The translations under genes and the position numbers were made by a program. The notes under the pieces are model-generated. The model did not search any database and was not told the DNA's origin. It worked only from the letters and a program-made list of their open reading frames with translations. This document shows, piece after piece, positions 9,982-18,690 of a DNA stretch of 64,000 nt. Origin of the DNA: Lentzea albida (GTDB taxonomy: Bacteria > Actinomycetota > Actinomycetes > Mycobacteriales > Pseudonocardiaceae); assembly GCF_900111005.1 (NCBI RefSeq), contig NZ_FOFV01000003.1, positions 372,001 through 436,000 of the forward strand, written 5' to 3'. Position 1 is the first letter of the stretch. Every line of letters starts with the position of its first letter.

Positions 9982-10412
9982 CGACCCTTGGCCAGGTCGT
10001 CCAAGCGCTGCAGGGTCTCCTTGTTGCGGGGCGTCAGCAGGACGTCCTGCACGACCTTGGGCATCAGGGTCGACGGCCCGCGCACCACCCGCTCGGCCAT
10101 GCGCACCTCCGTCCGCGACTCCCCGAGCGCGTGCAGCGTGAACGTGATCCGCGCGGCCCCGACCGGCCACAGCCGCGCATCGAGCTCGAGCAGCTCGCGG
10201 GGCTCGCAGCGGACCACCTCGGTGGTGTCGCTGATGACGAGCGGCCACGGCCCCACGCTGTGGTGGATGCGCGTGCCCGGCTCCGGCCAGCCCTCGTCCA
10301 CGTCACGGATGTGCGACGCGCCGACCACCCATCCCGCGTACGACCAGCCGTCGGCGAGCACCGCCCAGACGGCGTCCACGGGCGCTTCGACGTTCAGTGC
10401 GACCTCAGCCAT
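9975..10412 (-). CDS. SRPBCC family protein (polyketide cyclase/START-like)
   Basis: 145 residues beginning MAEVALNVEAPVDAVWAVL, the standard first strand and helix of the SRPBCC (Bet v1-like) lipid-binding fold. Later strands fit: RIHHSVGPWPLVISDTTEV and ITFTLHALGESRTEV. The family binds hydrophobic ligands in a deep cavity; some members are cyclases or toxin-like proteins, and others have no known activity. It is convergent with the FAD oxidoreductase and overlaps it by 7 bp, so shared function cannot be argued from an operon. No catalytic residues can be named. Start is an ATG with no strong ribosome site. Confidence 0.8.
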   Translation of the reverse strand: MAEVALNVEAPVDAVWAVLADGWSYAGWVVGASHIRDVDEGWPEPGTRIHHSVGPWPLVISDTTEVVRCEPRELLELDARLWPVGAARITFTLHALGESRTEVRMAERVVRGPSTLMPKVVQDVLLTPRNKETLQRLDDLAKGRQ

Positions 10413-10432
10413 GCAGTGGAGATACCCGCAAA

Positions 10433-11797
10433 TCAGGAAGCCACGCTCTGCCGGTACTCGGCGGCCTCCGGTTCGAGGACGTACTCGAGCATCTGGCCGG
10501 AGTGCTTCTTCAGCAGTTCGCGCACGTCCTCAGGCGTGGCGTAGAAGAACTCGCGGCGCATGTTGACCCGGTTGACCCGGCGGTCGGACAGCTCCTGGTG
10601 CAGTTTGGTCTCCAGTGAGACCGCGTCGGCCGAGTAGTGCAGGATGTGCGTGTCATAGCGGAACGGCACCGACGCGTCACCGAGTTCGAGCACGCGCTCC
10701 TCCGGGTGCAACCGCCGAGTCATGCCGATCTTGACCATCTTCGGCCCGAACGCACCCAGGTTGCTGATCACGTACACGTAGCCGGCACGGATGTTGGCCT
10801 CGCGCTGGTGGACACCCTCAATCCCGGAGACGACCTTGTCCAACTCGGACTGGAGCTCCTCCGCAGCCGCGAGATCCCCCTTGTCCAGCAACGCCTTGCG
10901 AACGTTCTCCAGGTGCTTGCGCTCCTTTTCGAGCTTCTCGAGCTCGCGGCGGAACTCGGCCTGGGCCTTGGCCTCCTCGCGCAACCGCTCGCGCTCGGCG
11001 CGTTCGCTCTCCTTCTCCTCCTGCTTCTTCTGCAGGTAGTCCGCCGTGAGTTCGAGCTCGCGCATGCGCAACGCCTCGTAGCGGTCGTCGATGGTGATGC
11101 TGAGCATCTTGCCGAGCTTCTCGATGGCCTCGGCCGCGCGGACCAGCCGTTTCTTGGCCGCCTCGACAGACCCCGCCTTCATCACCCGCAGGCTGTTCTC
11201 CGCCTCCGCGTTGTACGAACGCAGCATGAGCTTGCACCAGTCGGCGACCATCTTGGCGCCTTCCCTGCTCGATCCGTTGAAGGTGAAGTTGCTGCTGCCG
11301 GTGACCGCCGTCTTGTCCCGGATCATCTGCTTCATAGCGTCCTGCACGCGATCGAGTTCGCGCTTGTACGCCTCGGCGTTCTCGAGCGGGTGGTGGTAGC
11401 GGAACACACCGGCTTCCTGGAACAGCAACTCGTCGGTGAACGGCACGAGCGCCGCCTTCGCGGTCTCCAACTCGGCACGCAACCGGGTCAGTCCCTGCTC
11501 GAACCCCTGCTTCCGCAACGCCAGCGCCTCGTCCTGCGCCTGGCGCTCGGCCGCCAGCGTTCGCTCGTGAGCCTGCCTCTCACCCGCCATGGCCTGCTGG
11601 TGTGCCTGTCTCTCACCGGCGTGAGCCTGGCGCAGGCCGGCGAGTTCGGCTCGCATCCGGTCGATCTCCTCACGCAGCTGGGCGTGGTCGAGACCGCCGA
11701 TCTGCTGCAGGTAGCCGCTCAACTGGTTGACCTGCTGCTGAAGCCCGCCCGCAGCTTGCTCAAGCGAAACGATCTTCTTCTGCTTGCTGCCGAACAT
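10433..11797 (-). CDS. DUF4041 protein with C-terminal T5orf172 (GIY-YIG-like) domain
   Basis: 454 residues. Residues about 5-120 are coiled coil, with repeated GERQAH/ERQA heptads. The centre (about 140-330) is DUF4041 followed by another charged coil. From residue 338 a T5orf172/MUG113 domain follows: GYVYVISN, then VKIGMTRRLHPEERV and the EFFYATPEDV end, matching the GIY-YIG nuclease-like fold. The family is widespread in phages and bacteria, and its role is unknown; a nuclease activity is possible because Tyr, Arg and Glu positions of the fold are present. A half-length paralogue lies 95 bp upstream on the same strand. It has no predicted membrane segment. Gene-neighbour evidence for phage defence is absent. 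Confidence 0.85.
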   Translation of the reverse strand: MFGSKQKKIVSLEQAAGGLQQQVNQLSGYLQQIGGLDHAQLREEIDRMRAELAGLRQAHAGERQAHQQAMAGERQAHERTLAAERQAQDEALALRKQGFEQGLTRLRAELETAKAALVPFTDELLFQEAGVFRYHHPLENAEAYKRELDRVQDAMKQMIRDKTAVTGSSNFTFNGSSREGAKMVADWCKLMLRSYNAEAENSLRVMKAGSVEAAKKRLVRAAEAIEKLGKMLSITIDDRYEALRMRELELTADYLQKKQEEKESERAERERLREEAKAQAEFRRELEKLEKERKHLENVRKALLDKGDLAAAEELQSELDKVVSGIEGVHQREANIRAGYVYVISNLGAFGPKMVKIGMTRRLHPEERVLELGDASVPFRYDTHILHYSADAVSLETKLHQELSDRRVNRVNMRREFFYATPEDVRELLKKHSGQMLEYVLEPEAAEYRQSVAS

Positions 11798-11892
11798 CGG
11801 TGGGCCCCTTCGACGCGACGACGTGTACCGGCGTCATCGCGGAGCATGCCGAAGCCGTTAGACCAATCGGGCAAACCCACCCGAACGGACGA

Positions 11893-12375
11893 TCAGGAGG
11901 CAATCCGGCGGGGGCGGCGGCTTTCGGCCTTGCGCCGCAGGTGGTCGGCGGTGAGCTCCAGCTCGCGGATGCGCAGCGCCTGGTAGCGCGGCGAGAGGCG
12001 GAGACCGACGGTCCCGCTGAGGCGCTCGATCGCCGACGCCGCGCGATCGAGCCGCCTCCTCGCCGCGTCCAAGCCGCCGGCTCGCAGCATCTGCAGGCAG
12101 TTCTCGGCCTCGCAGTTGTACGAGCGCAGCATCAGCGCAGACCAGTCCTCGACCAGCCTGCGCCCGGTCGCGTCCGATCCGTTGTAGGTGGCCTGCCCGC
12201 CACCCTCCACGGCCGCACCGGTCTTGATCAGGGCCTTCATCTCGTCGTGGAGGAGGTCGAGCCGCGCCTGGTGGTCGGCGACGGCCACGCGTTCGACGAC
12301 CCAGTCCGGCTGAGCGGTCCCGCGTTCTCTGCGACCGAGCATGCCCACCTCCCCGATCAGCGACGAAAGGCCCAT
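11893..12375 (-). CDS. Half-length DUF4041 paralogue lacking the T5orf172 domain
   Basis: 160 residues that align with the middle of the neighbouring DUF4041 protein: LDLLHDEMKALIKTGAAVEG against LDRVQDAMKQMIRDKTAVTG, LMLRSYNCEAENCL against LMLRSYNAEAENSL, and RYQALRIRELELTADHL against RYEALRMRELELTADYL. It ends where the paralogue's charged coil begins, so both the N-terminal coil and the C-terminal nuclease-like domain are missing. The start is ATG at 12375 (MGLSSLIGEVG), with GGAGAGG just upstream. The frame is intact and the core motifs are kept, so it may be a functional partner rather than debris. Either a duplication with loss, or a designed two-component set; undecided. Confidence 0.75.
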   Translation of the reverse strand: MGLSSLIGEVGMLGRRERGTAQPDWVVERVAVADHQARLDLLHDEMKALIKTGAAVEGGGQATYNGSDATGRRLVEDWSALMLRSYNCEAENCLQMLRAGGLDAARRRLDRAASAIERLSGTVGLRLSPRYQALRIRELELTADHLRRKAESRRPRRIAS

Positions 12376-12418
12376 GCCCCTCTCCATCGCAAGGAGGAAT
12401 CCGCCGTTATCCCCGGCG

Positions 12419-13177
12419 CTACGCGCTCACCCCATCGAGTGATCCCACGAAACGCACGAACCCTTCGGGGTCCTCGCTCGTGGCGGACTGCTGCAGGATC
12501 ACGCTGGTCGCGCCCGCCTCGGCCACCTGGGCCACCAGGTCCGTGACGAACGCGGAGTCCCGCGAGTCCGTCTCGACGTAGACGACCACGGGGTGCTCAC
12601 GGGTCGAGCTGATGGCCTTGACCCTCGCGAGGTCCGCGGACGCGTCGAGGATCGTGCCGTCGCCGATCTCGCCCGCGAGGTCCAGCGTCTTCATGCCGAG
12701 CCCGCCCACGTAGATCGGCATCGGCGCGGACGGCGGCCAGTCGAGCGCCACGCCGTCGAGCTGCACGTACCGGCCCTGCACGGTGACGCGGTCGCCGGCC
12801 AGCAGCGCCTTCAACGCGCCGGTGTACTCCCGCAGCAACGTCAGCGGGGACGCCACGCGCGCGCCGACCTGACCCATCCAGTCCTGCACGCCGTGCCCGA
12901 CACCGATCGTGACGCGACCAGGGAACAGCCGCTCGAGCGTCGCGGCCTCCATCGCGGTGATCGCGACGTTGCGCAGCGGCACCGGCAGCAGGCCGACGCC
13001 GACCTTCAACCGCGAAGTCCAGGCCAGGGCGGCGGAAGCGCACGCGATGCCGCTCTCGAGGAAGCAGTCCTCCCACAGCCACAACGAGTCCACACCGGAC
13101 TCCTCCGCGGCGAGGACGACGGAGCGCAGGTTCTCGGGAGGGAGCTGGGGCCGGTAGACGGCGCCGAGTGTGGTCAC
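12419..13177 (-). CDS. LLM-class (luciferase-like) flavin-dependent oxidoreductase, short form
   Basis: 252 residues with the bacterial luciferase-like TIM-barrel pattern: AEESGVDSLWLWED near the start, LKVGVGLLPVPLRNV, the flavin-site strand RVTIGVGHGVQDWMGQVG, and PIYVGGLGMKTLDLAGEIGD. The family uses reduced FMN or F420 for oxidation of small organics. It is shorter than the usual 300-350 residues, with the C-terminal barrel strands compressed. Start is GTG at 13177. No partner flavin reductase is adjacent. It is separated from the half-length DUF4041 gene by about 43 bp on the same strand, so co-transcription is possible but a functional link is not evident. Confidence 0.8.
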   Translation of the reverse strand: MTTLGAVYRPQLPPENLRSVVLAAEESGVDSLWLWEDCFLESGIACASAALAWTSRLKVGVGLLPVPLRNVAITAMEAATLERLFPGRVTIGVGHGVQDWMGQVGARVASPLTLLREYTGALKALLAGDRVTVQGRYVQLDGVALDWPPSAPMPIYVGGLGMKTLDLAGEIGDGTILDASADLARVKAISSTREHPVVVYVETDSRDSAFVTDLVAQVAEAGATSVILQQSATSEDPEGFVRFVGSLDGVSA

Positions 13178-13218
13178 CCGTCCAGTACTACCGGCCCCAC
13201 CCCCGGTTCAGCAACAGC

Positions 13219-13692
13219 TCAGCAGCCGCCGCAGTTGTAGTAGGTGACGTCCCAGTGGTTCGACTCGAGGTAGTAGATGTTCCCCGCGCCGGACTTCCAC
13301 TTGTTGCCGCCGATGGACGAGAACGTGCCCTTGATGTAGTTGGTGATGCAGCTGGACAGCCGGTAGTCCACCTTGTAGCCGTTCCAGTGCGAGTAGGTGC
13401 CCGACGCGTGGCCGGTCTCCGTGCCGCCGGTGATGGTCAGCGCACAGCCCGACGCGCTCTTGAACGTCTTGGCGCCCGCGATGGTCGTCTGGTTGATCTG
13501 CTCGAACGACGTGCAGTTCGGCCGGTTGCGGTCACTGCAGTCGCCACTCGAGTCCCAGGCGATGCCGGCCGCACGCAGCTGTGCGGTCGCCTGTGCGTGC
13601 GTGTACTTCGCCGGGGCCGCCGACGCGACGGACGCGCCCATGACCAGAGCGGCGAACATCGCGACCACGGCTGCGATCGTGCGAACGAACAT
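13219..13692 (-). CDS. Small secreted M15-like zinc peptidase candidate
   Basis: 157 residues with a Sec signal peptide (hydrophobic AAVVAMFAALVMGASV, cleavage near ASA-AP at about residue 26). The mature domain holds SHWNGYKVD (His102, Gly105, Asp109), which fits the HxxGxxxD zinc motif of the M15/hedgehog-type D,D-peptidase fold. ESNHWD near the end (Glu143, His146) fits its catalytic Glu and second zinc His. Six Cys (52, 60, 83, 115, 154, 157) suggest disulfides. By motif it would cut peptidoglycan stem peptides or a similar substrate outside the cell. This is inference from motif spacing; the protein may also be labelled hypothetical. It is divergent from a secreted NlpC/P60-like gene. 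Confidence 0.7.
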   Translation of the reverse strand: MFVRTIAAVVAMFAALVMGASVASAAPAKYTHAQATAQLRAAGIAWDSSGDCSDRNRPNCTSFEQINQTTIAGAKTFKSASGCALTITGGTETGHASGTYSHWNGYKVDYRLSSCITNYIKGTFSSIGGNKWKSGAGNIYYLESNHWDVTYYNCGGC

Positions 13693-13836
13693 GTGCTCCC
13701 TCTCCTTAAGCCCAAGGTGGCCGGAAACCTAGGAAGGAGCGGTAAAGGAAGGCCTAAAACGGCCTTAGGCCGATCTTTGGCGCCTCAGTGGACAGTTCCG
13801 GTCATCACCAACTGCAAGTCGATCGGAGCAACAAGC

Positions 13837-14388
13837 ATGCGCATTCGCCACGCTCTCGCGGCGACCGCCATCTCGCTGGGGCTGCTCGGCGGCATGAGCG
13901 GCATCGCCCAGGCCGCGCCGGAGGGTCCTGCCGAGCAGGAGGTCTCCCTCTCGCAGGTCCAGGCGGCGGCCGGATACGGCGGTTCCATCAGCCGCACCGA
14001 GGTCATCAAGCGCGCCAAGGACTGGTGGGACCGCAAGGTTCCGTACAGCCAGTCCGCGTACGCGTGGGACATCAACAAGGGCAAGAAGTACCGCACGGAC
14101 TGCTCGGGCTTCGTCTCCATGACGTGGAAGCTCACGACCAGCCGCAACACGCGCAACCTGGACGAGGTCGCCACCAAGATCTCCTGGGCGAACCTCAAGC
14201 CGGGCGACATGATCCTGCGCAACGGCCACGTGAAGCTGTTCGAGAAGTGGGCGAACTCCGCCAAGACGTCCGCGTGGATCTACGAGGAGGGCAGCACCGC
14301 GACGGACATGGACCACGAGACCGTGACCATCTCGTCGCTGAAGAGCGGCGGCTACGCGCCGTGGAAGTACAAGAAGATCACCGGCTGA
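13837..14388 (+). CDS. Secreted NlpC/P60-like cysteine peptidase or amidase
   Basis: 183 residues. A Sec signal peptide (MRIRHALAATAISLGLLGGM, cleavage around AQA-AP at residue 27) is followed by a small catalytic domain. TDCSGFV carries the expected nucleophile Cys89 and NGHVKLFEKW the catalytic His131, with LKPGDMI between them as in NlpC/P60 enzymes. These hydrolyse peptidoglycan stem peptides or related amide bonds. The third polar residue of the triad is not certain. Start is ATG at 13837, with GGAG at 13825-13828; the longer open frame upstream is not used. It shares a 144-bp divergent promoter region with the M15-like gene and ends 11 bp inside the convergent SARP gene. Confidence 0.82.
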   Translation: MRIRHALAATAISLGLLGGMSGIAQAAPEGPAEQEVSLSQVQAAAGYGGSISRTEVIKRAKDWWDRKVPYSQSAYAWDINKGKKYRTDCSGFVSMTWKLTTSRNTRNLDEVATKISWANLKPGDMILRNGHVKLFEKWANSAKTSAWIYEEGSTATDMDHETVTISSLKSGGYAPWKYKKITG

Positions 14389-17218
14389 CCCTGAGGGGCG
14401 CGAGGCCCCACTGCGAACGCCACTGGTGCACCTCTCCCTGCTCTCTCGTGCCCAGTCGTGCGAACAGGACGGCGGCCTCGTCCCAGGAGCGGTCCGCGCC
14501 CGCGACGTCCCCCAGACGGGCGTGGACCGCTCCGAGGTCCCGGAGCGTGCGGGCGCGCCACAGCGGCAGGCTCAGGTCGTTCCACACCGGCAACAGGTCG
14601 GTCAGCACGATCCGCGCGCCGGCGTGGTCGCCCGCCGCGAGTCGCCACTCCCCCAGCGTGCGGCGCACCAGGGCCTCACCGAACCGGTCCCCGACGTCGC
14701 GGCACCCGTCCAGCGCCTGCTGGATCAGCTCCTCGGCGGGGTCCAGCAAACCTTTGCGCAGCAACACCTTCGCCCAGGCCTGGGCGGTGTAGCAGCCGAG
14801 CAGCTCGTCGCCGGTGCCCTCCACCATCTCGTGGGCGCGGCGGATGTGGTCCTCGGCGAGGTCGAGCTCACCGCGGGCGCGGTGGACGAGCCCTATTCCC
14901 CGGGCCGCCAGCGCCTCGCCACGACGGCTGCTGGCCTGGCGGTAGACCGCCTCCGCGAGGCGGAGGGTGCCGAACGCCCCCTCGTCGTCACCGAGTTCCC
15001 GCCGGATGGAGCCGAGTCCGTACAGCGCGTGCGCCTCGCCCTCGGGATCCGTGCCCTCCAACAGGTCGCGGGCCCTCTCCAGCGCCTCCAGCGCGCACGG
15101 GTACTGGCCCAGGTCACGGCACACCATGCCGATGCCGTTCATCGCGACGGCCTCACCGCGCACGTCGCCCAGGTTCACGAACAACGTCTGCGCCGTCTCG
15201 AACCACGACCGCGCCTCGACCAGGTTGTCGCGCTTGTAGTGCATCTGCCCGAGGCTGCACCGCAGCACCGCCTCCAGGCGCAGGTCTCCCGCCCTCCACA
15301 CGGACTCCAGCGCCGCCGTGTGCGTGCGTTCCCAGGCCTCGTAACGGTTCCTGAGCCCGAACCACGCGAACACCAGCACCTCGGCCAGCTGCGACGCCAT
15401 CTCCGCGAGACCGAGTTCCGCGGCGCGTTCCACCAGCCTCGTGAGCAACGGCTCCTCGCGCGCGAACCAGGCGTCCTTGTCCGTCGGTCGTGCCGCCGAG
15501 GTGACGACGCCCAGCGTGTCCTGCATCCGCGGCACCGCCAGGAAGAGCTGCTCGGTCAAGCCGTCCACAGTGGACAGCGCGGCGACCACGGCCCTGCGCA
15601 CCACGTCCTCGCGTTCCTGCCGCGCGTCCTCGGCCTCGGCCAGTTCACGGGCGTGCAGCCGCACCAGCTCGTGCATCCGGTACCGCGCACTGCCGATCAC
15701 GTCGAGCAGCCGGGCGTCGACGAGCTGGTCGAGCACGTCCTCGTCGAGCAGGTGCGCCCACAGGAAGCTCGGCACCTCGGGCAGCCCGAGGAACCCGAAG
15801 ATCCGGTACGCGCGGCGGACGTTCTCGTCGAGCGCCCGGTAGGTGAGCTCCAGACCGGCCCGCACCGCGAGGTCGTCCGCGACGAGCTCGTCGAGCCGGG
15901 ACCGTTCGTCGGAGAGCCGCCGGACGAGCTTCGACACCGGCCAGTGCGCGCGCCCGGCGAGCCGCGCGCCGGTGATCCGCACCGCGAGCGGCAGGTACCC
16001 GCACAGCCGCGCGACCTCCTGGGCCTGGTCGGGTTCCGCCGCGACCCGGTCGTCCCCGAGGATGCGCTTGAGCAACGTGACGGCCTCGTCGCTGCTCAGC
16101 ACGTCCAACGGGATGCGGCGCACGCCCTCCAGCCCGCACAGCCTGCTGCGGCTGGTGATCAGCGTCAGGCAGCCGGGACTACCCGGCAGCAGCGGCCGGA
16201 CCTGCGACACGCTCGTGACGCCGTCCAGCACGATCACCACGCGCCGCCCGCTGACCGTGGCCCGCCACAGCGCCGCGCGTTCCTCGGCGGACTCCGGGAT
16301 GCGTTCGCTCGGCACGTCCATCGCGCGCAGCAACGCGTCCAGCGCCCCGGACGGCGAGTGCAGGTCCACGAACAGCTGCCCGTCCGGGTACCGGTCGGCG
16401 AGCCGGTGCGCCGCGTGCACGGCCAACGCGGACTTGCCGACCCCGGCCGGGCCCTCGACCCACCAGACGCCGCCGTCGCTGTCGAGGAGCCTGCCCAGCT
16501 CCCGGTCGCGCCCGGTGAAGTCGCCCGCGTCGCGCGGCAGGTAGTTGCGCCGGCTGTCCCGCGAGCCCTCCAGCACGTCGCGGTAGAGCTGCTGCAACTG
16601 CTCGCCGGGCTCGACCCCCAGCTCGTCGACGAGCACCTTGCGCGTCTCGCGGAACACCCGCATGGCGTCCGCGCGCCGCCCGGCCCGCGCGAGGGCGGTC
16701 ATGAGCTGCCCGCGCAGCCGTTCGGCCAGCGGGTACTCGGCGACGAACGCCCCGAGCCGGTCGACCAGCTCGGCGTGCCGCCCCAGCGCCAGCTCGGCGT
16801 CGACCCACGCCTCGGCGGCCGCGAGCCGTTGCACGTCGAGGGTCTGCGCGAACACCACGGGCGTGCCGCGCCAGAGCTGCAGTGCCCGGTCCAGGGTGTC
16901 GGCCCTGACCTTCAGGTCGGCCTCGTCGGCGGCGGAGGCCACCAGCCCGCGGAACGCGTGCAGGTCGACGTCCCCGGGTTCGGCGTTGAGCACGTACCCC
17001 GCCGCCCGGTGCTCGACCGGCAACCCGGCGCGGCGCAGGCTGGAGATGTGGACCTGCAGCGACTTGCGCGCCTGCGGTGGCGGCTCCTCGCCCCAGATGA
17101 GGTCGATGAGCCGCTCGACCGGCACGACCTTGCCGCACTCGACCGCCAGCACGGCCAGTATCTGCGCGGGCTTCGGCGGCACCGGCGGTTCGACCGGGCC
17201 GAGAATCCTGACCTCCAC
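14378..17218 (-). CDS. AfsR/SARP-family transcriptional regulator with NB-ARC and TPR domains
   Basis: 946 residues. An N-terminal OmpR-type winged helix (residues 1-80, MEVRILGPVE, KSLQVHISSLRRAG) and BTAD (about 85-225) form the SARP DNA-binding part. An NB-ARC ATPase follows, with Walker A GPAGVGKS at 256-263 and a Walker B-like VVIVLDG. The C-terminal third consists of tetratricopeptide repeats (about 640-930), for example ALYGLGSIRRELGDDEGAF. AfsR-like proteins integrate signals to switch on secondary metabolism, but no biosynthetic cluster is next to it, so its targets are unknown. Start is GTG at 17218. Upstream, 17219-17410 holds no gene; a 6-bp hairpin (cccact/agtggg) lies at 17370-17384. 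Confidence 0.93.
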   Translation of the reverse strand: MEVRILGPVEPPVPPKPAQILAVLAVECGKVVPVERLIDLIWGEEPPPQARKSLQVHISSLRRAGLPVEHRAAGYVLNAEPGDVDLHAFRGLVASAADEADLKVRADTLDRALQLWRGTPVVFAQTLDVQRLAAAEAWVDAELALGRHAELVDRLGAFVAEYPLAERLRGQLMTALARAGRRADAMRVFRETRKVLVDELGVEPGEQLQQLYRDVLEGSRDSRRNYLPRDAGDFTGRDRELGRLLDSDGGVWWVEGPAGVGKSALAVHAAHRLADRYPDGQLFVDLHSPSGALDALLRAMDVPSERIPESAEERAALWRATVSGRRVVIVLDGVTSVSQVRPLLPGSPGCLTLITSRSRLCGLEGVRRIPLDVLSSDEAVTLLKRILGDDRVAAEPDQAQEVARLCGYLPLAVRITGARLAGRAHWPVSKLVRRLSDERSRLDELVADDLAVRAGLELTYRALDENVRRAYRIFGFLGLPEVPSFLWAHLLDEDVLDQLVDARLLDVIGSARYRMHELVRLHARELAEAEDARQEREDVVRRAVVAALSTVDGLTEQLFLAVPRMQDTLGVVTSAARPTDKDAWFAREEPLLTRLVERAAELGLAEMASQLAEVLVFAWFGLRNRYEAWERTHTAALESVWRAGDLRLEAVLRCSLGQMHYKRDNLVEARSWFETAQTLFVNLGDVRGEAVAMNGIGMVCRDLGQYPCALEALERARDLLEGTDPEGEAHALYGLGSIRRELGDDEGAFGTLRLAEAVYRQASSRRGEALAARGIGLVHRARGELDLAEDHIRRAHEMVEGTGDELLGCYTAQAWAKVLLRKGLLDPAEELIQQALDGCRDVGDRFGEALVRRTLGEWRLAAGDHAGARIVLTDLLPVWNDLSLPLWRARTLRDLGAVHARLGDVAGADRSWDEAAVLFARLGTREQGEVHQWRSQWGLAPLRVSR

Positions 17219-17410
17219 TGCGCCCCCACCGGTGTTGAAGATTCACCAATTTCCGCACGGCATTGTCGGATTTTGACGCAGCCGGACCTGCAGAGGTTCC
17301 ACTTCTGGGTGAATGCACTCGAACGGACGCAGATCTGGATGCAACCAGACCAGACCCCACTCCGTCCAGCCCACTTCCAGTGGGCATGAATGTGAAGTGT
17401 TGTTCTCGTT

Positions 17411-17905
17411 CTAGATGCTCGCTTTGAGCCGTCCGAACTCCTCGGCCAACGCCGGCAACTGCCAGTGCGCGTTCAGCCCGCTCGGATTCGGCAGGATCCA
17501 CAACCGGGCCCCGCCCACGGTGTCCTGCTGCGCGCCGACCTGCGCCTTCTTGCGCCCGAAGGCAGCCCGGTAGACGGTCACACCGAGGATCGCGAGAACC
17601 TTCGGTGAATACCTCTCGACCTTTTCCGCGAGAACGGTCGCACCTTCCCGCATTTCGTCAATTGTTAATTCGTCGGCCCGCGCACTGGGCCGCGCGACGA
17701 CGTTCGTGATGCCGAGCCCCAGTTCGAGCAGCTTCTCCTGCTCGGAGGGCGCGAACTGGTGCGGCGTGAACCCGGACAAATGCAGAGCGGGCCAGAACCG
17801 GTTTCCGGGCCGCGCGAAGTGGTGCCCGGTCGCCTCCGACACGAGCCCGGGGTTGATGCCGCAGAAGAGCACGTCGAGGCCGGGCTTGATCACGTCGCCA
17901 ATCAC
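17411..17905 (-). CDS. mug: G/U mismatch-specific DNA glycosylase (Mug)
   Basis: 164 residues, the length of E. coli Mug (168). The active-site motif GINPG includes Asn18, the same numbering as the E. coli catalytic Asn18, and the minor-groove motif NPSGLN occurs near residue 140. The enzyme removes uracil or ethenocytosine from mismatches in double-stranded DNA. The GTG start at 17905 (MIGDVIKPGLDVLFCG) fits the family; the open frame continues upstream but only as a shadow of the divergent HAD gene. Start-to-start distance to that gene is 24 bp, so promoters overlap. It is upstream of the SARP gene on the same strand but separated by 192 bp. Confidence 0.92.
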   Translation of the reverse strand: MIGDVIKPGLDVLFCGINPGLVSEATGHHFARPGNRFWPALHLSGFTPHQFAPSEQEKLLELGLGITNVVARPSARADELTIDEMREGATVLAEKVERYSPKVLAILGVTVYRAAFGRKKAQVGAQQDTVGGARLWILPNPSGLNAHWQLPALAEEFGRLKASI

Positions 17906-17928
17906 GCGCCCAAGCCTACGGTGGTGCG

Positions 17929-18414
17929 GTGACCGGTCTCCCGATCCTCTTCCTCGACGTCGACGGCCCGCTGCTCCCGTTCGGCGACGGCGTGCCCGGC
18001 ACCCCCGGCCTCGCCCGCCTCGACCCGGCACACGGACCGTGGTCGAAGGCCCTGCCGTGCGAGCTGATCTGGGCCACGACCTGGATGGACGAGGCCAACA
18101 CGCACCTGGCACCCCTGCTCGGCCTGCCGAGCCTGCCGGTGGCCACCTGGCCGGACGAGGACGAGCACGAACGGGGCCTGCACTGGAAGACGCGCGGGCT
18201 CGTCGCGCTCGCCGGGCCGCGGCCGTTCGCCTGGGTCGACGACGAGATCGGCGAGGCGGACCGCGCCTGGGTGGCGGACCACCACGGTCAGGCCCTGCTG
18301 CACCGGGTCGACCCGCGCCACGGCCTCACCGACGCCGACTACCTCGCGCTCGACGCGTGGCTGACGGCTCAGGCCCCCGCCGGCACCCGCGGGCGCGGCG
18401 TCCACATCGTGTAG
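17929..18414 (+). CDS. HAD-like hydrolase domain protein (Swiss-army-knife RNA repair type)
   Basis: 161 residues opening with ILFLDVDGPLLPFGDG, the HAD motif I with both aspartates (DxD). The mid region TTWMDEAN is a motif II-like Thr, and AWVDDEIGEADRAW gives the acidic motif IV. This compact form is found in HAD domains associated with RNA-repair proteins and in stand-alone actinobacterial proteins. It would act as a phosphatase on an unknown phosphorylated substrate. Start is GTG at 17929, closely divergent from mug. The 3' end overlaps the convergent small membrane-protein gene by 46 bp, an unusually long convergent overlap. Confidence 0.82.
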   Translation: MTGLPILFLDVDGPLLPFGDGVPGTPGLARLDPAHGPWSKALPCELIWATTWMDEANTHLAPLLGLPSLPVATWPDEDEHERGLHWKTRGLVALAGPRPFAWVDDEIGEADRAWVADHHGQALLHRVDPRHGLTDADYLALDAWLTAQAPAGTRGRGVHIV

Positions 18415-18680
18415 CCCGCCCGGCGCGCGTCCTCCGGCGAGTGGAAGAACGCGTCCCCCTTCATGCGCTTGTAGTACGGCGACTCGGGGGTGTGGAACAT
18501 CATCGTGCGCGAGTTGGCCTTGATCGCGGGGGCAGGGCCTGCCGCCTCCTCCATGATGGACAGCGGCTGCGCCTCGGCGGCGGCGGTCTCGCGCGAGCGC
18601 ATGGTGAGCCACGTCAGCAGGACGCCGGCGAGGAACGCGCCCGCGCACAGCAGGAACATCTGGAAGAAGAACCCGAACAC
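18369..18680 (-). CDS. Small membrane protein with ArfC-like sunset domain
   Basis: 103 residues. One N-terminal transmembrane helix (FFFQMFLLCAGAFLAGVLLT) is followed by a linker and then NSRTMMFHTPESPYYKRM and HSPEDARRAGYTMW. This C-terminal pattern resembles the 'sunset' domain found in channel accessory protein ArfC of mycobacteria; the resemblance is from memory, not from a search. In M. tuberculosis ArfC is encoded with ArfB and ArfA (OmpATb) and helps ammonia secretion and acid adaptation. Here the next gene upstream (10 bp away) encodes a BON-like secreted or membrane protein. The two are probably one transcription unit. Confidence 0.7.
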   Translation of the reverse strand: MFGFFFQMFLLCAGAFLAGVLLTWLTMRSRETAAAEAQPLSIMEEAAGPAPAIKANSRTMMFHTPESPYYKRMKGDAFFHSPEDARRAGYTMWTPRPRVPAGA

Positions 18681-18690
18681 CGCACAGCTC

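Noticed and set aside
14378..17218. A secondary-metabolite cluster implied by the SARP regulator
   Set aside because: No PKS, NRPS, terpene cyclase or lanthipeptide gene lies within reach, so the regulator alone is not evidence.
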